From: Winogradskya humida
Lineage (GTDB): Bacteria > Actinomycetota > Actinomycetes > Mycobacteriales > Micromonosporaceae
Direction: 5' to 3'
Assembly: GCF_016862215.1 (NCBI RefSeq)
Contig: NZ_BOMN01000061.1
Coordinates: 1-57,940, forward strand
DNA: 57,940 nucleotides
Shown in pieces: positions 42,265-50,353 of the stretch. Made by a program: the position numbers and the translations under genes. Below the pieces are notes generated by a model that was not told the origin of the DNA, made no database searches, and saw only the letters and a program-made list of their open reading frames with translations. Within the stretch, counting starts at the first letter, position 1. Every line of letters starts with the position of its first letter.

Positions 42265-42982
42265 GGACCCGCCGCATCCCCCGCGGTTCGTCGATCACCA
42301 TCTCGCCCGTCCGGACGGAGAGCTTGATGCTGCGCTCGATGACGGTGATGACGCTCTCGGCGAGGCTGTCCCCCGCACCCTCGTCACGCGCCGTGGCGAT
42401 GAACGCGTTGCGCTCGCGGCCCTTGCCGGTGGCGATCGCGAACAGGGTGCCCTGGTGGGCGCCGTGCAGGCCGATCGCCGCGATCCGGGCCTGTACGGGC
42501 TCGGAGACGATCTTCTCGCGGTACGGCATCCACTCCCCGGGCCGCTGGAACTCGCCGTGGGCGTACGGTGCCCCGTCGGTGATGAAGAAGACCAGCGGCC
42601 GGGCCACCTTGGTGCGGTAGTTGCCCGCCGCTCCGTGCGCCTCGATCGCCACGCGGTCCACCTCGATGCGTTCGTGCAGGAAGCGCAGCGCACCGGCGTA
42701 GTCCGTGTGCCCGCCGTCGCGCGGGCTGCGCACCTGCACCGGCTCGGCCAGCGACGTCATCGGGCACAGCAGCTCCGGCCGGTCACCGAATGCGATGACG
42801 CTGATCCACGCCGCCTTGGCCAGCGACCGGGAGTCCGACAGCGACATGATCAGATCGGGGATCATCTGCTCGAACTCCTCCTGCGGCGCCAGCGCGCCGG
42901 GCAGCCGCCGGCGCATGGACGCGGAGCTGTCGAGCATGATGTAGATCGGGTAGCTCTTGCGCTCCGAGACGGTGACGCTCAT
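42257..42982 (-). CDS. TerY/YegL-like von Willebrand factor A protein
   Basis: Single vWA domain of 241 residues. It has a complete MIDAS metal site: DSSAS (Asp18, Ser20, Ser22), the threonine in GHTDYAGAL (Thr93) and the aspartate in FITDGAPY (Asp136). There is no signal or membrane helix. Size and pattern match TerY/YegL. In the known TerY-P triad this protein acts with a PP2C phosphatase and a kinase, which are the next two genes here. The ATG at 42982 overlaps the DUF4407 stop (ATGA) and gives the conserved N-terminus MSVTVSERKSYPIYIMLD. Confidence 0.9.
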   Translation of the reverse strand: MSVTVSERKSYPIYIMLDSSASMRRRLPGALAPQEEFEQMIPDLIMSLSDSRSLAKAAWISVIAFGDRPELLCPMTSLAEPVQVRSPRDGGHTDYAGALRFLHERIEVDRVAIEAHGAAGNYRTKVARPLVFFITDGAPYAHGEFQRPGEWMPYREKIVSEPVQARIAAIGLHGAHQGTLFAIATGKGRERNAFIATARDEGAGDSLAESVITVIERSIKLSVRTGEMVIDEPRGMRRVHD

Positions 42983-44403
42983 CGCCGCCACCCCCGCGGC
43001 CGGGCGTCGTCGTCAGTCCCGCCCCGCGGCCGGACGGTACCGTCGCTCCCGCCCCGCGGCCGGATGTCGCCGTCGATCCCGCCGCGCGGGGGCGGCACGG
43101 TCAGGGGCAGGGTCGGCGAGTCGTGCAGCAGATATTCCGCGCGCGCGTCCGTGAGCTCCTCCCGCAGCACCTCGACGTCCACGTTGCGCATCCGGGCGTC
43201 AACCTCGACCTTGTCGACGGCGGCGGCGTGCTCGGCGAGCATCTGATGCCGGGCCAGCGCCTCGTGGATGACCCCGCGGCGCCGTTCGGTCTCGTTGACG
43301 ACGCCCTGCATCCGGCGGCCCCGGTTCAGGCGGTCGGTGACGATCCGGTCGTACGCCGTGTAGCCGGTGAGGAACTTGACGATGACCGGCAACGCGTCGA
43401 CCACGATGAAGAACAGCCGCAACGCCCACTCCGCCGAGTGCATGTACGTGTTCTCGTCCACGAGCTTGCCGAGCGCACCCAGCCGCTCGAGCAGGCCGAT
43501 CTCCCGCTGGTTGCTCTTGTAGTCGCCGACCTTCGTGGCGATGACGTCGTTGATCTTCGTACCCTCATCGGCGCGGCTGGTGCCCAGCTCCCCGGTGAGC
43601 GTCACGAGCCGGTCGTTGAGCTGTTTGAGCTTGGTGTGGTTGGCCACCATGTTCTGGTCGGAGTAGAACTTCTCCGCCTCGCCGCGCAGCCGCCGGCAGT
43701 TCGGTCCCTGCCCGGTCTTGCCGCTCAGGCCCTCGCCATCGGTCCCGTTGCACTCCTTGCGGGCGAGCGCCTCCATGTTCTCGTACTTCTTGTCATCCTG
43801 GTCGACGTCGGCCTTGAGGGTCTTGATGTCGCCGTTGACGTCGGCGATCTCCTTCTCCTTGGCGGGCGCGTCGGTCTGGACGTTGATCCGCTTGTCGTCG
43901 CAGGTCCTGGCGTTGCGCCCGGGCGCGGACGGGGCCGCCTCCGCGGTGCCGGGCGGCGGGTTGCACTTCTTGAGATCGGTCTCGTACTGCCCGGCCGAGA
44001 CGATCCGGTCGTCCCGGACCCGCTGCTCGATAGCGGACTGGAAGACCCCCAGCAGCAACGGCTCGGCGATCACCACCCCGAAAATGATCGAGAGCACCAG
44101 GCGGGGCACCAGTTTGCGGGCCCGGACGCCGGCGTGCGGCGACGCGGAGCTAGCCATCAGCCACCGGTCGAGCGACAGGATGAACGCGCCCCAGACCGGC
44201 ACGAACAGCAGAATGCTCGGGTGGAAGCCGTCGAACACACACATCAACGCCACCGTCATGGAGAACATGGCGATCAGCGCGGTGCCGAGCACCACCCCGC
44301 CCATGGCGGTGAAGCGCGCCCGTTCCCCCGGCACGGTGTCGAGCACATCCTCGTCGGCCCCGGTCAGGACACGCAACGCCCGGCCACGACTGCGGTCACT
44401 CAC
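42979..44403 (-). CDS. DUF4407 membrane protein
   Basis: Protein of 474 residues. Three or four membrane helices lie in the first 130 residues (GGVVLGTALIAMFSMTVALM, ILLFVPVWGAFILSLDRWLM, LVLSIIFGVVIAEPLLL). A large external part rich in charge and coiled coil covers about 135-320 and contains four cysteines likely to form disulfides. A further helix follows near 345-370 (LFFIVVDALPVIVKF), then a cytoplasmic helical tail. The last 40 residues carry the repeat RPRGG three or four times. This is the DUF4407 family layout; members often lie near phospho-signalling or conflict genes. It overlaps the upstream gene by 8 nt. Role unknown, possibly envelope sensor or channel. Confidence 0.82.
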   Translation of the reverse strand: MSDRSRGRALRVLTGADEDVLDTVPGERARFTAMGGVVLGTALIAMFSMTVALMCVFDGFHPSILLFVPVWGAFILSLDRWLMASSASPHAGVRARKLVPRLVLSIIFGVVIAEPLLLGVFQSAIEQRVRDDRIVSAGQYETDLKKCNPPPGTAEAAPSAPGRNARTCDDKRINVQTDAPAKEKEIADVNGDIKTLKADVDQDDKKYENMEALARKECNGTDGEGLSGKTGQGPNCRRLRGEAEKFYSDQNMVANHTKLKQLNDRLVTLTGELGTSRADEGTKINDVIATKVGDYKSNQREIGLLERLGALGKLVDENTYMHSAEWALRLFFIVVDALPVIVKFLTGYTAYDRIVTDRLNRGRRMQGVVNETERRRGVIHEALARHQMLAEHAAAVDKVEVDARMRNVDVEVLREELTDARAEYLLHDSPTLPLTVPPPRGGIDGDIRPRGGSDGTVRPRGGTDDDARPRGWRR

Positions 44404-45103
44404 GGTTCTCTCCCCAGGTGTAGTTGCGCATGATCGCCGGGTCGCCGTCGGCCATAGGCATCTCCCCCGGCGCGCCGTCCTCCTCCGGGGGCGGCGCCGC
44501 CGGCACGGTCCTGCCCTGCTGCTGCGGCAGGGTGGCGAGACGTTGCGGTTCAAAGGCCACATCGGTGAGGCGTACGGTCAACCCGGCCACGATCAGCGGA
44601 TGCATCTCGTGATAGGCCAGCAACCGGGCCGTGGCATTCCGCTGAAAATGCGGCCAGCCACCGTGCAGATCCGTCGACTGGGTCAGGAACCGCAGCCGCG
44701 GATCAGCGCTCAGATGATCGGCCAGCAGCGGCCCGACATCCCAGCACCCGGCGTCCAGCACCAGCTGCGCATCGGTCACCAGGCAGAAGAAAACAGCCCG
44801 CACCGCCACACAGGTACGCGGATCAGCGCTGGGCAGATAAGCCACCGCCTCCCGCTGCACCTGCCGCGTGGACACCACCGCCACGGCAACCGCGTCAACC
44901 ACCAACTCCGCGTCCAGCCGCAGCGAGGTGTCGGGCAGCACCTCGTACGAATCCCCGAGCTGGAAGACCAGAACACTGCCCGGAGGCTGCCGGGGAATCT
45001 CGTGCAACTCCCGCCGCGGCCGCCGGAACATCCGCCGCTTGATCGGCTCCAGCTCCGCCGAATCGAGCACCGGATACCCGAAGCCCAGCTCCTCGCCCGC
45101 CAT
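44396..45103 (-). CDS. Conserved hypothetical protein of the phospho-signalling operon
   Basis: Soluble protein of 235 residues that I cannot assign firmly. The core (about 45-185) alternates strands and helices: SVLVFQLGDSYEVLP, LRLDAELVVDAVAVAVVSTRQV, TCVAVRAVFFCLVTDAQLVLDAGCWDVGPLLADHL, and the end GLTVRLTDVAFEP. The order is loosely like an SPFH/band-7 domain, but this is a weak impression. A Pro/Glu-rich tail follows. There is no signal peptide. The ATG at 45103 shares one base with the PASTA gene stop (TGATG) and the end overlaps DUF4407 by 8 nt, so it is firmly part of the operon. Confidence 0.6.
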   Translation of the reverse strand: MAGEELGFGYPVLDSAELEPIKRRMFRRPRRELHEIPRQPPGSVLVFQLGDSYEVLPDTSLRLDAELVVDAVAVAVVSTRQVQREAVAYLPSADPRTCVAVRAVFFCLVTDAQLVLDAGCWDVGPLLADHLSADPRLRFLTQSTDLHGGWPHFQRNATARLLAYHEMHPLIVAGLTVRLTDVAFEPQRLATLPQQQGRTVPAAPPPEEDGAPGEMPMADGDPAIMRNYTWGENRE

Positions 45104-45780
45104 CAGCTCTTGCACCCGGAGTCCCCGGTGGGCTCCCCGAACTTCACGACGGTCAACTGAATGGCCGCCTTCTTCTCCGGGCTGCTCCCGGCCTTCGCGG
45201 ACTGCCCCAGAACAATCCAGTTCCGGTCCACCAGCGGATACCGCCCCTGCCCCAGACCGTCCTTGGCGACCACGACGAAGAAACCGGCCCCCCGCAGCGC
45301 ATCCTGAGCTTCTTGCAGGTCGTGACAGACAACGTCGGGCACAACACCCTTCTCCACCGCCACGTCATCCTGGTCATCGGTCGGCTTCCGCACCCCGAGC
45401 GTCACGGTCATCCCGTCAGCGACCCCGGCCCCCGCCGACGGCTCCTGCTGCTCCACCACCCAGTTGTTCTTCTCCAGAATCGTCCGGTTCTTCCCGGTCG
45501 CATCCACAGCCCGCACCGACATGAACCCCGCCGCCCCGAGCAACGCCTCAGCGTCGGACAGCCGCTCACCGTTCACATCAGGCATCGCCCGGTCACCCAC
45601 ACCCGACGAGCTCACCAGCTCCGACGGCGTCGGCGACCCGGCAAAGCTCGTGGGGGCCGCAACGTTCGTCGGGGCCGCGGGCACAGCGGGAACCGGATCC
45701 GGAGTGGACCCACCGCAAGCAGCCAAGGACAAGCAGCCGGCCACCAGGAGACCCGTGAACCAGCGGGACACATGCAGCAC
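45103..45780 (-). CDS. Lipoprotein with two PASTA domains
   Basis: Lipoprotein of 225 residues and the first gene of the eight-gene operon. A short signal ends in the lipobox LAAC (Cys22). A Pro/Ala linker is followed by PASTA 1 (MPDVNGERLSDAEALLGAAGF... to MTVTLGV) and PASTA 2 (VPDVVCHDLQEAQDALRGAGF... to IQLTVV). PASTA domains bind peptidoglycan or lipid II and are normally the outer part of PknB-type kinases. Here that sensing part is a separate lipoprotein while the kinase has no outer domain. The GTG at 45780 with GAGGTG before it gives the best signal peptide; longer N-termini are unlikely. Confidence 0.88.
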   Translation of the reverse strand: MLHVSRWFTGLLVAGCLSLAACGGSTPDPVPAVPAAPTNVAAPTSFAGSPTPSELVSSSGVGDRAMPDVNGERLSDAEALLGAAGFMSVRAVDATGKNRTILEKNNWVVEQQEPSAGAGVADGMTVTLGVRKPTDDQDDVAVEKGVVPDVVCHDLQEAQDALRGAGFFVVVAKDGLGQGRYPLVDRNWIVLGQSAKAGSSPEKKAAIQLTVVKFGEPTGDSGCKS

Positions 45781-45879
45781 GTCGTCACCTCGATCAAGGA
45801 CATGCGGGCGCGCAGAAACACCCACCGAAAGCAAAAATTGATAACCGCCGAACCGCGGCGCCGTAACCGAAATTAACCC

Positions 45880-45897
45880 CTCTGATTCCATTCAGAG
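45880..45897. promoter_or_regulatory. Inverted repeat upstream of the phospho-signalling operon
   Basis: CTCTGA-TTCCAT-TCAGAG lies 100-117 nt before the PASTA gene start, in the only intergenic space (45781-46020) that can hold the operon's promoter. It could be an operator, or a hairpin ending the conservon transcript that arrives from the right. Confidence 0.4.
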
Positions 45898-46020
45898 ATC
45901 GGCTGACCCGGCTGCCGTCCCAGCGGTTCGGAACCCCACCGCTACCGATCGGCGGCCACGCCGTACAGACCGCCTACTCCTTCCGGGTGTCACCCCGGAT
46001 CAGCCCCACACGGGAACGGG

Positions 46021-46611
46021 TCAGCTCGTCCGATGGGCGCGTCTGCGAGTCAGGACCCGTTCGGTCAGAGCCACCAGCACTGCCTTGACGGACTCGCGCC
46101 GCCGGGCGTCACACTCCACCATGGGAAGACCGTCCTGCACCCCGAGGGCGTCGCGGATCTCGGCGAGGTCGAACCGGCGTGCATCGTCGAATGCGTTGAC
46201 ACCGATGACGAAGGGGATTCCCCGCATCTCGAAATAGTCGATAGCCGGGAAACAGTCCTCGATGCGCCGGGTGTCGACCAGCACGATGGCTCCGAGGGCG
46301 CCGTCGACCAGGTCGTCCCAGAGGAAGGCGAAACGGTCCTGTCCGGGCGTACCGAAAAGGTAGAGCAACAGCGCGTCGTCGAGGGTGATCCGGCCGAAGT
46401 CGAGCGCGACGGTGGTCGTCGTCTTCGCGGAGACCGCCGAGGTGTCGTCGATCCCGACCGACCTCTCCGTCATCTCGGCCTCGGTCACCAGCGGTTCGAC
46501 CTCTGACACGGCGCCGACGAAGGTGGTCTTACCGACCCCGAAACCGCCGCTGATGACGATTTTGACGGCAACCGGTGGCGGCGCCGCCACCGCGCTAGAG
46601 CGACCGAACAC
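46021..46611 (-). CDS. cvnD: Conservon GTPase (CvnD)
   Basis: Small Ras-like/MglA-like GTP-binding protein of 196 residues. The P-loop is GGFGVGKT (22-29). A switch region lies around TTTTVALDFGRI, the DxxG-type stretch is LFGTPGQDRF, and the base-recognition segment is IGVNAFDD in place of NKxD. It is the fourth gene of a conservon (sensor kinase, roadblock protein, DUF742 protein, GTPase), a G-protein-like signalling set of actinobacteria. It overlaps the DUF742 gene by 17 nt. The GTG start is uncertain because a downstream GTG (VAAPPPVAVKIV) is also possible. Confidence 0.9.
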   Translation of the reverse strand: MFGRSSAVAAPPPVAVKIVISGGFGVGKTTFVGAVSEVEPLVTEAEMTERSVGIDDTSAVSAKTTTTVALDFGRITLDDALLLYLFGTPGQDRFAFLWDDLVDGALGAIVLVDTRRIEDCFPAIDYFEMRGIPFVIGVNAFDDARRFDLAEIRDALGVQDGLPMVECDARRRESVKAVLVALTERVLTRRRAHRTS

Positions 46612-46990
46612 GATCTCTGATCCTCTCGATCAACGCGGTGGAAAGCTCACCCGGTGCTTCCCCGACAAGTACGTAACCCTCGGCTACCAGGTCAGCGACG
46701 ATGACCCGTACCACGCCCAGCGGCGCGCTGAGCGCTGATGACAGGTCCGCGATCGACTTCGGCACCTGGCACAGTTCAACGATGCGTCGTGATTCGAACC
46801 GCAGCGGAGCGGACAGGGCGGCCGGTGCGGCGTGCAACTGGGTCTCGATGCGCAGCCCGTCGTGAACCGGCCGGGTCCGGCCGCCGGTGAGCATGAAAGG
46901 GCGGACCATGGGGTCTTCCCCGGCGGGTGGCGCCCCTGGGTACGGGGGAGGATGCCCAGGGTCGCCGATGCCCCTCGATCCCCGTGTCAT
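46595..46990 (-). CDS. cvnC: Conservon DUF742 protein (CvnC)
   Basis: DUF742 protein of 131 residues. A variable N-terminus is followed by VRPFMLTGGRTRPV, the IETQLHA segment and a winged-helix-like C-terminus, ELCQVPKSIADLSSALSAPLGVVRVIVADLVAEGYV. Family members are the third component of conservons and may bind DNA or the other conservon proteins. The ATG overlaps the roadblock gene stop (ATGA), and the end overlaps the GTPase gene. Confidence 0.92.
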   Translation of the reverse strand: MTRGSRGIGDPGHPPPYPGAPPAGEDPMVRPFMLTGGRTRPVHDGLRIETQLHAAPAALSAPLRFESRRIVELCQVPKSIADLSSALSAPLGVVRVIVADLVAEGYVLVGEAPGELSTALIERIRDRVRSL

Positions 46991-47415
46991 TGCGGCAGAT
47001 ACTGCCTTGACTCGCTGATCAGCGCGGGAGTCAGCATGTCGCCGAAGCGCTCGGCGAGCATCGAGAGCTCGAAACCCACCAGGCCGGGATCGCCGTCGCC
47101 GCCGACCACCACGCCCAGACAGCTCCCGCCCGCGATCACCGTGATGACCAGGAATCCGCGGCGCATCTCGATCATGATCAGTTTGAGTCCGTCGAAGTCG
47201 TACCGGCGTGAGGCACTGCGCGCCAGGCTTGCCATGCTGGACACGATGGCGGCGAGCTGGTCCGCCTCGGTCCGGTTCAGCCCGTCGGAACTGGCGATGA
47301 GCAGCCCGTCCGACGAAACAGCCACGACGTCACGGGCGCCGTCCGTCTGATGGACGAAGTTTCCCAGGAGCCAGTTGAGCTGATGCCGATCGATGGATGG
47401 TGCCTCTGTGTTCAT
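46987..47415 (-). CDS. cvnB: Conservon roadblock/LC7 protein (CvnB)
   Basis: Roadblock/LC7-domain protein of 142 residues, containing LNWLLGNFVHQTDGARDVVAVSSDGLLIASSDGL and LIMIEMRRGFLVITVIAGGSCLGVVV. Such proteins regulate the partner GTPase (CvnD). The ATG at 47415 is preceded by AAAGGGG at 5 nt spacing and is preferred; an upstream GTG at 47460 would overlap the sensor kinase stop. Confidence 0.92.
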   Translation of the reverse strand: MNTEAPSIDRHQLNWLLGNFVHQTDGARDVVAVSSDGLLIASSDGLNRTEADQLAAIVSSMASLARSASRRYDFDGLKLIMIEMRRGFLVITVIAGGSCLGVVVGGDGDPGLVGFELSMLAERFGDMLTPALISESRQYLPQ

Positions 47416-47456
47416 GTGGTCCCCTTTGACTTCTCCGTGATGTAGTGGCCCGCGGG

Positions 47457-49802
47457 TCACTGCCGCCCCACCCGGTCGGCGGTTCCGCGCCGCATGCCGT
47501 CACGGAGCGCGGACAACCGGGCGCCTGCCTCGATGGGCGAGTCAGCGATCGGCCCGGCGGGCTCGAGCCCCGGGACGGGCGCGGTCACTGCCTGGTGCGG
47601 CCGGCGCTCACGCGGGATTCTCTTTCGCAAACCGTTCGGCGTACGGCCGGCGTCGCCCGGATCGGGCAGGTACTCGACGTTCAACGCGGGTTTCGGGGAC
47701 TCTCCCGGGGCCATCCATGACGCGGACACCACAGGTTGGCTCTCCGCGACGACGTAGTCCACCTCCAGCGCCCGGGGCCGCTCCCGGGCGACCGGAATCC
47801 GGGCGGTGCTCTGCCGCTCCGGCTCAGGCAGTGGCCCGGTCAGGTGGCGGTCCGCCCCTGTGCCCGGCTCGTAGCCAGGGGTCTGTGGCTGCGCGGCCAC
47901 GGTGGCGCCGACCGGCGCCGGTTCGGCGAGCAGCCCGGCAGGCAGCTGGATCCGGGCCGTCACGCCGGTTACCGGCGACTGGGTGAGCTCCACCTCGATA
48001 CCCATCTCCGCGGCAAGCCGGCCGACCACGTAGTGGCCCAGGAAACGGGCGGGGGCGGTCAGGAAGTCCCCGTCACCGCGCAGGCGCTCGTTGGCCCGCC
48101 GCAGGTCTTCCTCGTTCATCCCGATGCCCTGGTCGCAGACCGCGATCAGGTATCCGCCGCCGAGCCGCCGCCCGTGGATCTCGACCTCCACGTCCGGCGG
48201 GGAGAAGACAAGACCGTTCTCGATGAGTTCGGCGAGCATGTGCGCCAGGCCGCTGGCGATCCACCCGTGGACCAGCACCTCATCGGTGCGGCGCAGGATC
48301 ACCCGGCGATACTCCTCGACCTCCGACACCGCAGCGCGGATCACGTCGGTCAGCGGCGCGTGCCCGGACCACTGCCGGGGGCTGGCGGCACCCACGAGGA
48401 CGAGCAGACTTTCCGCGTTACGCCGCATCCGGGTGGCCAGGTGGTCAAGCTCGAAAAGATTGGCCAGCCCGGTCGGGTCGGACTCCTCCCGTTCGAGCCG
48501 GGTGATGAAGCCGAGCTGCCGTCGTAGCAGATTCTGGTTCCGGCGACCGAGGTTCGCCAATGATTCCGCGCTGGTCCGCCGCAACTGCGCCTGCTCGGTC
48601 GCGAGGTTGTACGCCGTCTCCTGTACCCGGTCGAGCGCTTCGGCCACCTGACGTACCTCGCTGGTCGCGCCGGAGGCCACCGTCACCGGTTCAGGTGGGT
48701 CCTCCACGTCGCCCGCCACCGCCCGCCCCACCGCCTCCGGAAGCCGCTGTTCCGCCAGCCGGTTCGCCTCGCCCGCCAACGTTGCCAGCGGTCCGGCGAG
48801 CGCCCTGGTCCCGGCCGTGGCCAGGGCGACCGAGCCGGCGAGGCAGAGCAGGACAACCACTGCCAATGCCGTGGTACGCACGGTCGCGCGCTGCCGCAGC
48901 GATCTCGCCCTTTCCTGGGTGTCCTCCCCCACGCGCTGGGCGAGCCGCGTCAGATCATCGAGCACGGTGGCCAGCTCGGACCACCATGACCGGGCGCTCA
49001 GCGACAGTTTCCTGCCATCGCCCGATCCCAGCGCGGCCTGTTCCAGGGCATGGGCCTTCGCCGCGCTCCCGGTGTTGAGCAATGCCGTCATGGCCGCCGC
49101 TGTCGCCGGGGTGGCGAACTCGTTGAGCTCGGTCAGGAACAGGTCCCGGGCGGCGACGATGTCGAGGAACTCGGAGAACTCGCCGTCGCGGAATCCCCCG
49201 GCGGAGAACACGCCCCGCAGGAACACCCGCTCCTGGGCCGTGGCCTCCCGTACCTCGATCAACTGCTCGACCGACTCGGCACCCCGGCGCAACGCCTCGT
49301 CGCTCACGATCGACAAGTGCCGGGTGTTCGCGGACAGCTCCTCGATCAGCGTGGAGTAGAACTCGAACGTGTCCTCCTCGTCGGCCACCCCGGTATCGAT
49401 GCCGCCCCGCACCTCGGCAAGTCCGTCCAGCTTGCTTACCGGCTCAGCGGCTTGATCCTCGAGCGTGCCACCGTCCGTCAGCAGAGCCGCCACCGCCCGC
49501 CGGCGGCTGTCCACCTGCCGGCGGGCCGGACCGAGTTGAGCGCGGAACTCCTCCGCCCCTGCGAGCAGGGCCACGGCGTACCCCCGCTCGTTCTGCAGCT
49601 CCTGCACGAGACCCTGCATCGCGAGGATGACCGTGACCCGCTCCTCGGTCGCCGCAGCCCCCCGATAGCTGGAGACCTCACCGGCCGAGAAGAAACTGAG
49701 CAGCACGATCATCGCCACCAGGGGCAGAGTCACCATGCGGATGATGCGACCCCGGATCGTGTGCCCGCCCCCGGTCAGCACCGCACCGGTAGTGCGCTTC
49801 AT
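47457..49802 (-). CDS. cvnA: Conservon sensor histidine kinase (CvnA, NIT domain)
   Basis: Membrane sensor of about 781 residues. One membrane helix lies at about 20-40 (LPLVAMIVLLSFFSAGEV). An external nitrate/nitrite-sensing-type (NIT) helical domain covers about 45-290, with QNERGYAVALLAG, a family hallmark. A second helix is at about 310-330. A HAMP-like linker, a coiled coil (NLGRRNQNLLRRQLGFITRLEREE) and an ATPase domain with ELIENGLVFSPPD (N box) and CDQGIGM (G box) follow. The C-terminal 170 residues are Pro-rich and disordered. The ATG at 49802 lies 8 nt after GAGGG. It is first in the cvnABCD operon. Confidence 0.9.
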   Translation of the reverse strand: MKRTTGAVLTGGGHTIRGRIIRMVTLPLVAMIVLLSFFSAGEVSSYRGAAATEERVTVILAMQGLVQELQNERGYAVALLAGAEEFRAQLGPARRQVDSRRRAVAALLTDGGTLEDQAAEPVSKLDGLAEVRGGIDTGVADEEDTFEFYSTLIEELSANTRHLSIVSDEALRRGAESVEQLIEVREATAQERVFLRGVFSAGGFRDGEFSEFLDIVAARDLFLTELNEFATPATAAAMTALLNTGSAAKAHALEQAALGSGDGRKLSLSARSWWSELATVLDDLTRLAQRVGEDTQERARSLRQRATVRTTALAVVVLLCLAGSVALATAGTRALAGPLATLAGEANRLAEQRLPEAVGRAVAGDVEDPPEPVTVASGATSEVRQVAEALDRVQETAYNLATEQAQLRRTSAESLANLGRRNQNLLRRQLGFITRLEREESDPTGLANLFELDHLATRMRRNAESLLVLVGAASPRQWSGHAPLTDVIRAAVSEVEEYRRVILRRTDEVLVHGWIASGLAHMLAELIENGLVFSPPDVEVEIHGRRLGGGYLIAVCDQGIGMNEEDLRRANERLRGDGDFLTAPARFLGHYVVGRLAAEMGIEVELTQSPVTGVTARIQLPAGLLAEPAPVGATVAAQPQTPGYEPGTGADRHLTGPLPEPERQSTARIPVARERPRALEVDYVVAESQPVVSASWMAPGESPKPALNVEYLPDPGDAGRTPNGLRKRIPRERRPHQAVTAPVPGLEPAGPIADSPIEAGARLSALRDGMRRGTADRVGRQ

Positions 49803-50353
49803 CCCGCCATCCCTCAATCATTTTCCCGTAATGACATGGCGCAGGGAATAAGATATTGCCCGTTGCCGGACAACCCCCACCTCGGAACTCCCATAGAATT
49901 GACGCGAACCGAATTCCCGTCAATTACCCGATCGAGCGACCCCGCCACTACGACCCACCAAAAGGGACACAGGCTCGAAGTTCTCCCAGCAAGACAGGGA
50001 TTTACCGGCACCCGACGCGTCCGGGTGCCAGCTTGCGCGCCATTTGCACCGCTGAATGTGGATACATGTTGCCGAGCGCGACAGCGACCTGACTGCGGAC
50101 CACCGCCGCCGATACCGGAAATTGCACTCGCGCGTCAACGATATGACCTCACCCGGGACACTATTACCCGGACAGAAAGTCCGTCACGTTGTCGCCGGAC
50201 ACGCCGGCACCCGGCACGACCGGAACGATAATGATCAAATCCTGTGGACCTGTCCGATGATGACCTTCCAGCCCGCTCTCGCGGACATCGGGCCAGGCGG
50301 ACCGGTGATTTCTGGTACGCGCGCGGATCTGAACAGGTGGAGGAGGTGTGCGC
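49803..50353. other. 551-nt intergenic region between divergent cvnA and ECF sigma genes
   Basis: I see no convincing gene. The part near cvnA is AT-richer than the genome, as expected for a promoter. A short perfect hairpin is present at 50007-50029. The sigma factor's ribosome binding site AGGAGG ends the region. Its length suggests long leaders or a small RNA, but nothing specific is recognisable. Confidence 0.5.
50007..50029. repeat. Perfect hairpin in cvnA-sigma intergenic region
   Basis: GGCACCCG and CGGGTGCC are perfect 8-nt arms around ACGCGTC. It could be an operator or an RNA hairpin in the leader of either flanking gene. Confidence 0.4.
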
